Shown here: positions 32,069-36,373 of the stretch, piece after piece
Position numbering within the stretch: the stretch's first letter is position 1
Layout of the letters: every line of letters begins with the position of its first letter
NCBI GenBank assembly: GCA_902580765.1
Contig: CACHLW010000010.1
Location: 1-36,373 of the forward strand
Direction of reading: 5' to 3'
Length of the DNA stretch: 36,373 nt
DNA from: an uncultured Alphaproteobacteria bacterium
GTDB taxonomy: Bacteria > Pseudomonadota > Alphaproteobacteria > HIMB59 > GCA-002718135
Position numbers and translations under genes: made by a program
The notes under the pieces: generated by a model
Seen by the model: only the letters and a program-made list of their open reading frames with translations
Databases searched by the model: none
Told to the model about the DNA's origin: nothing

Positions 32069-33458
32069 GTTGGAAATTGAAAATTTTGATAAAGAGGTTT
32101 TGAGAGAGTATGATATCCGAGGAGTGGTCGGTAACAATATCAATCAAAATACCGCCTATACTATTGGAAGGACGTTTGCTTACACAGTAATTAATCGATT
32201 AAAATCTAATATAATTGCTACTGGTTTTGATGGAAGATTAACATCACCAGATTTACATTCAGCACTTTGTGAAGGCTTAAAAGACTCAGGTGCTAAAGTT
32301 ATTAATATTGGTATGGGTCCTACGCCAATGACTTACTTTGCTCATTACCATCTTAATGCAGACGCAGCTATAATGGTTACAGGCTCTCATAATCCTTCAG
32401 AATACAATGGCTTTAAAATGGTTTTAAATAAGCATTCTTTTTATGCTGAAGACATTCAAAGCCTTCAAAAACTAATTGATCAAAATGATTTAAAATTAAA
32501 AGATGGTGAGATCAGTAATAAAGATATTAAAAAAGATTATACCGAAAGATTATTACAGAATATTAATCTCAATAAAAAAATTAAAATTGCTTGGGATATT
32601 GGTAATGGTGCGATGGGAGCTGTCATTAAGGAAGTTACAAATAATTTAAATAATTCTGAAAACATATTAATTAATGAAGAAGTTGATGGTAATTTCCCTA
32701 ACCATCATCCAGACCCAACTGTTCCAAAAAATATGGAGCAATTGATAAAGTCAGTCAAAGATAACAGTTGTGATATAGGTCTGGCTTTTGATGGAGATGG
32801 AGATCGTTTAGGTGTTGTAGACAACTTAGGCAATTTAGTTTGGGCGGATCAGTACATGTTATTACTATGCACTGAAATTGCTAACTTATACGATAACCCA
32901 AAAATAATTATGGATGTTAAATGTAGTAAAGTTTTTTTTGATGAAGCAAAAAAACTTAACTGCGATCCTATTATGTCTAAAACTGGTCACTCTCCAATAA
33001 AAGAAAAAATGAAAGAATTAAAATCCCCTTTATCAGGAGAAATGAGCGGTCATGTATGTTATGCAGATGATTTTTATGGTTACGATGATGCAATGTATGT
33101 TGCGTTACGCCTATTACGAATATTATGTAATCAAGAAAAATCCTTGAATGAGTTAATTAATATATATCCAAAAACTTATTCAACCCCTGAAACAAGGTTT
33201 GATGTAGATGAAACAAAAAAATTTTTAATTATAGAAGAAATAAAAGAAAGAATAAAAAATACAGAAGGTAAAATAATAGATATTGACGGTATAAGAGTGG
33301 AAAATAATGATGGATGGTTTTTAATGCGAGCTAGTAATACCCAAAACCAACTAACTTGTAGAGCAGAGTCTACTTCTCAAGAAGGCCTTAAGTCTTTGAT
33401 AGAAATTATAGAAAATCAGTTATCTTTAAGCGGTGTAAATTATAAGTTTACAGCCTAA
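32052..33458 (+). CDS. manB: Phosphomannomutase/phosphoglucomutase
   Basis: Interconverts hexose 6- and 1-phosphates (mannose and probably glucose) to feed sugar-nucleotide synthesis. In the 468-aa form: phosphoserine loop TGSHNP with S112 (110-115), Mg loop FDGDGDRLG (246-254), sugar-binding GEMSGH near 335 and phosphate-binding RASNTQNQLTCRAES near 431. An in-frame TTG at 32043 would add three residues; I prefer the ATG at 32052, which lies inside the end of ugd. With ugd it can supply glucose 1-phosphate for UDP-glucuronate. The 3' end overlaps dacA by 11 bp on the opposite strand. AlgC-type dual specificity is likely, as in most bacterial members. Confidence 0.9.
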   Translation: MEQVNKLEIENFDKEVLREYDIRGVVGNNINQNTAYTIGRTFAYTVINRLKSNIIATGFDGRLTSPDLHSALCEGLKDSGAKVINIGMGPTPMTYFAHYHLNADAAIMVTGSHNPSEYNGFKMVLNKHSFYAEDIQSLQKLIDQNDLKLKDGEISNKDIKKDYTERLLQNINLNKKIKIAWDIGNGAMGAVIKEVTNNLNNSENILINEEVDGNFPNHHPDPTVPKNMEQLIKSVKDNSCDIGLAFDGDGDRLGVVDNLGNLVWADQYMLLLCTEIANLYDNPKIIMDVKCSKVFFDEAKKLNCDPIMSKTGHSPIKEKMKELKSPLSGEMSGHVCYADDFYGYDDAMYVALRLLRILCNQEKSLNELINIYPKTYSTPETRFDVDETKKFLIIEEIKERIKNTEGKIIDIDGIRVENNDGWFLMRASNTQNQLTCRAESTSQEGLKSLIEIIENQLSLSGVNYKFTA

Positions 33459-34560
33459 CAAAACAATCACGATTATATTTTTTTAGTCTTTTACAGGCTG
33501 TATACGCTTCTTTTTTAGAAAAATTTTCAAATCTAGATTCATAAAGTTGTTTACCGCTAACTTTTATCAGCACAACATTTGAAATTTTATCTTTAGTAGA
33601 AACTGGATATTTACTTTTAATTAATTTGATTTGTTTCTCTGCATTATTTCTATACTTAAATGTTCCAACAACAATGGAATAAGTATTTTTTTTCTTTTCA
33701 ATTTTTTTGTTTGGAATCTCATCTTTTTTAACTATTTTTTTATTACTACTTTTTGTCTTAATATTTAATTCAGCAAATTCTTTATCCATTATTATTTTTA
33801 AAGATTTGTTTCGTTGACTTCCTGTATCACCTCCAAAAATAATTCCTATTAACCTTTTATCATCTCTAACAGCTGAAAAAGCTAACTGAAAACCAGATGC
33901 TTTGATATATCCTGTTTTAATTCCATCAGCACCATCGTAGCTTAACATTAATTTATTATGTGTTTTGTACGTCTTTCCCTTATAAGTAAATTTTGTTTTA
34001 CTAAACAATTTATACTCTTCTGGAAAATTTAAAATTAGTGCATGTGAAAGTTTTGCTATATCTCTTGCAGTTGTTAATTGTCCTCTATTAGGCAGACCTG
34101 ACGCATTTTTAAATGTTGTATTATTCATACCTAAATTTTTTGCATAGCTTGTCATAAGTTTAGCAAATTCTTTTTCACTACCCGATATATTTTCAGAAAC
34201 TACAGTTGCTACATCATTTGCTGATTTAATTATAAGCGCATAAATTGCATCTCTAACTTTTATACTTGATCCCGCTTCTAAATAAAGTTTGCTTGGTGAT
34301 CTTGAAGCGGCAATATTTGAGACACTTAATTGACTATCATAACTAAGTTTTCCTTTTTTGATATAATCAAATACTATGTAGAGAGTCATTATTTTTGTTA
34401 AGGATGCTGGATAATTCCTCGTATCGGCGTTAACTTCGAATAGTACTTCTTCTGTGTCAAAATCAATAACGATTGCTGCTTTTTTAGCAAAAAGATTTGA
34501 TGAAAAACCTAATATTAAAAAGCTATTTAAAATTATGATTAATAATAAATTTTTTTTCAT
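33448..34560 (-). CDS. dacA: D-alanyl-D-alanine carboxypeptidase with C-terminal SPOR domain
   Basis: A 370-aa periplasmic penicillin-binding protein (peptidase S11) that trims the terminal D-Ala from peptidoglycan side chains. Signal peptide at 1-25, active-site S53-x-x-K56 (SLTK), S113-A-N115 and K215-T-G217 are all present. Instead of the usual PBP5 C-terminal anchor domain there is a basic linker (270-292) and a SPOR domain (about 293-370, YSIVVGTFKYRNNAEKQI to CFVRL) that binds denuded septal glycan; this arrangement is frequent in alphaproteobacteria. Three Cys lie in the SPOR region. Convergent with manB and divergent from clpS. Confidence 0.93.
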   Translation of the reverse strand: MKKNLLLIIILNSFLILGFSSNLFAKKAAIVIDFDTEEVLFEVNADTRNYPASLTKIMTLYIVFDYIKKGKLSYDSQLSVSNIAASRSPSKLYLEAGSSIKVRDAIYALIIKSANDVATVVSENISGSEKEFAKLMTSYAKNLGMNNTTFKNASGLPNRGQLTTARDIAKLSHALILNFPEEYKLFSKTKFTYKGKTYKTHNKLMLSYDGADGIKTGYIKASGFQLAFSAVRDDKRLIGIIFGGDTGSQRNKSLKIIMDKEFAELNIKTKSSNKKIVKKDEIPNKKIEKKKNTYSIVVGTFKYRNNAEKQIKLIKSKYPVSTKDKISNVVLIKVSGKQLYESRFENFSKKEAYTACKRLKKYNRDCFVRL

Positions 34561-34643
34561 TTTTTCTTGATTAACATAAGATTTTCGATGCTTTCAAACA
34601 GAAAAATACTTTAAAATATTCTAAAACATATTATTTAAGAAAT

Positions 34644-34979
34644 ATGGCAAATGAAGATCAAAATAATAACAATAATAAGGACGATTTTCAAAGGGGCCTT
34701 TTATTAGATACAAAGCCTAAGACAAAAAAACCATCCATGTATAATGTTCTACTTTTAAATGATGACTATACCCCTATGGAGTTTGTTGTTATGGTATTAG
34801 AAAAAATATTTAATAAAAAACAAGAGGAGGCTACACAAATCATGCTACATGTTCACAAAAATGGTATTGGTGTTTGTGGAACATTTACTTATGAAGTGGC
34901 TGAGTCTAAATGTAAATCAGTAATGGATATGGCAAAAAAAAATGAACATCCTTTACAATGCACAATGGAAAAAAGTTAA
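34644..34979 (+). CDS. clpS: ATP-dependent Clp protease adaptor ClpS
   Basis: A 111-aa adaptor that hands N-end-rule substrates to ClpA(P). After a disordered Asn-rich head (1-28), the domain shows [20 protein letters not shown] (the NDD pocket that reads the N-terminal residue), a helix ending in [14 protein letters not shown] with the pocket His, and the YEVAESK segment that faces ClpA. It sits directly before clpA, with its TAA overlapping the clpA ATG by one base, so the pair is coupled. Confidence 0.95.
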   Translation: MANEDQNNNNNKDDFQRGLLLDTKPKTKKPSMYNVLLLNDDYTPMEFVVMVLEKIFNKKQEEATQIMLHVHKNGIGVCGTFTYEVAESKCKSVMDMAKKNEHPLQCTMEKS

Positions 34980-36373
34980 TGCTGTCACAAAATTTAGAAA
35001 AAACATTAAGAGAAGCGTATCAACTAGCGACTACTTATAAGCATGAGTATGTAACTCTAGAGCATTTATTATTTTCTCTTTTAGAAGACCAAGATGCAAT
35101 TAGTGTTCTTAAGGCGTGCGCAGTAGATATTTCAAATTTAAAAGAAAGTGTTGAGAAATTTATTATTAATGATTTAGAAAATCTTAAAGAGAACTTTACT
35201 GGAGAGCCAAAATTAACAAATGGTTTTCAAAGAGTTTTACAAAGAGCTGCTATTCACGTGCAATCGAGTGGGAGAGAGAGTGTTACAGGAGCTAACATGA
35301 TTGTAGCTTTATTTTCTGAGAAAGAAAGCCATGCAGTATACTTTCTTCATCAACAAAATATGAGCAGATTAGATGCTGTTCAATATATTTCACATGGTAT
35401 TTCTAAGAGTAATGAAAGTTTTGAAAATGAAGAATTTGTAGACAGTCAAACAAATGACAATAATGAACAACAAAAACCGAAAAGTGCTTTAGGTCAGTTT
35501 TGTATTAACTTAAATGAAAAATCAAAAGATGGTAAAATTGATAAGCTAATCGGGAGAAGCAAAGAGCTAGATAGAACAATTCAAATTTTATGCAGAAGAC
35601 AAAAAAATAATCCTTTATTTGTTGGAGACCCTGGTGTTGGAAAAACAGCTATTGCTGAAGGTTTAGCAAAAAGAATTACAGAAAAAAAAGTTCCTAAAAT
35701 TATGGAGGATGCAGTAATTTATTCTTTAGATATGGGCGCATTACTAGCAGGCACAAGATACAGAGGTGATTTTGAAGAAAGATTGAAAGCAGTTCTTAAA
35801 GAGTTACAAAAAAAAGACAAAGCTGTTTTATTTATAGATGAAATCCATACTGTTATTGGTGCAGGAGCTACCAGTGGAGGATCAATGGATGCTAGTAACT
35901 TATTAAAACCTTCTCTAGGCAACGGTACTCTTAAATGTATTGGGTCAACTACTTATAAGGAGTTTAAAAACTATTTTGAAAAAGATAGAGCTTTGGTCAG
36001 AAGATTCCAAAAAATTGATGTTAAGGAACCATCAAAAGATGAGACTGTTAAAATTCTTGAGGGTTTAAAAACTTACTATGAAGAACACCATAATATTAAA
36101 TATTCACCAGAAGCAATTATTAGCGCGGTTGAGTTATCTAATAAATATATAGGTGATAGAAAGCTTCCAGATAAAGCTATTGATGTTATCGATGAAGCAG
36201 GAGCATCTCAATATTTATTACCAGAAGAAAAGAGAAAAAAAATTATTCTTTCTAAAGATATTGAAGCAGTAGTTGCGTTAATGGCAAGAATTCCGACAAA
36301 ATCTGTTAATCAAAGCGATAAGAACAGTTTAAAAAATTTAGAGAGAGATTTGAAAAATTTCGTCTTTGGTCAA
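34979..36373 (+). CDS. clpA: ATP-dependent Clp protease ATP-binding subunit ClpA (5' part)
   Basis: The first 465 codons of the ClpA unfoldase, which threads proteins into ClpP; the gene runs past the window end. The N-terminal Clp repeat domain (1-140) starts [14 protein letters not shown] and binds ClpS. An acidic, Asn-rich linker follows (about 141-170). The first AAA+ module has Walker A GDPGVGKT (216-223), Walker B VLFIDEIH (283-290), pore loop GTRYRGDFE and arginine-finger region RRFQKID. The visible end, VFGQ, is the start of the second AAA+ module. Absence of the long coiled-coil M domain distinguishes it from ClpB. The ATG overlaps the clpS stop (TAATG). Confidence 0.95.
   Translation, partial: MLSQNLEKTLREAYQLATTYKHEYVTLEHLLFSLLEDQDAISVLKACAVDISNLKESVEKFIINDLENLKENFTGEPKLTNGFQRVLQRAAIHVQSSGRESVTGANMIVALFSEKESHAVYFLHQQNMSRLDAVQYISHGISKSNESFENEEFVDSQTNDNNEQQKPKSALGQFCINLNEKSKDGKIDKLIGRSKELDRTIQILCRRQKNNPLFVGDPGVGKTAIAEGLAKRITEKKVPKIMEDAVIYSLDMGALLAGTRYRGDFEERLKAVLKELQKKDKAVLFIDEIHTVIGAGATSGGSMDASNLLKPSLGNGTLKCIGSTTYKEFKNYFEKDRALVRRFQKIDVKEPSKDETVKILEGLKTYYEEHHNIKYSPEAIISAVELSNKYIGDRKLPDKAIDVIDEAGASQYLLPEEKRKKIILSKDIEAVVALMARIPTKSVNQSDKNSLKNLERDLKNFVFGQ

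Overview
The window looks like a carbohydrate-uptake and catabolism region from a streamlined, AT-rich marine-type alphaproteobacterium. The evidence is a strongly AT-biased base composition with lysine, asparagine and isoleucine-rich proteins, very short intergenic gaps, several convergent gene pairs that overlap or nearly touch, many binding-protein-dependent sugar transporters, and alphaproteobacterial gene sets (aglEFGK, thuA, dacA with a SPOR domain, clpS-clpA). The taxonomic placement (SAR11-like or HIMB59/AEGEAN-169-like) is inferred from style and content, not from a marker gene.

Layout: (1) Bases 1-8187, plus strand: the tail of a CUT1 sugar permease and its binding protein, then an apparent amino-sugar and sugar-acid operon (UPF0309 SIS protein, NagA, a NagB-II-like deaminase, a GMC oxidoreductase, an enolase-superfamily dehydratase, a HAD phosphatase and an ICMT/PEMT-like membrane protein). 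(2) 8184-10826: a minus-strand glycerate-kinase-like gene, then plus-strand HAD phosphatase and a short GlpD lacking its C-terminal domain. (3) 10827-11021: a 195-bp spacer holding a long imperfect hairpin, a strong Shine-Dalgarno site before a 10-codon ORF, and a terminator for the opposite strand. (4) 11022-16819: a complete aglEFGK-type alpha-glucoside ABC operon on the minus strand and a divergent LacI-family regulator. A perfect 16-bp palindromic operator fills the -35/-10 spacer of the operon promoter. (5) 16837-23481: a membrane di-iron desaturase (minus), then plus-strand PhyH dioxygenase, a PanB-like protein without metal ligands, and a CUT1 transporter (binding protein plus two unusual permeases, no ATPase). 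(6) 30652-23485, minus strand: a second desaturase paralogue, aldehyde dehydrogenase, a complete CUT2 (ribose/fructose-type) transporter, ThuA and a Gfo/Idh/MocA dehydrogenase. (7) 30770-36373: more housekeeping-like genes: ugd and phosphomannomutase (sugar nucleotides), dacA (cell wall), clpS and the start of clpA (proteolysis).

The genes suggest import of several sugars or glycosides by at least four ABC systems, followed by oxidation (GMC, Gfo/Idh, ALDH), dehydration, deacetylation/deamination and dephosphorylation. Each of the four binding-protein genes is followed by a hairpin before the next gene, which probably keeps binding protein in excess over the membrane parts. Only two ATPases are visible for four transporters, so the agl ATPase may be shared. 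The most unusual items are the DUF11-like beta-domain inserted in a permease periplasmic loop, the PanB-like protein with its metal site lost, the truncated GlpD, and the structured 10830-10942 element. No gap exceeds 300 bases, and I saw no tRNA, rRNA, CRISPR array, IS element or prophage.
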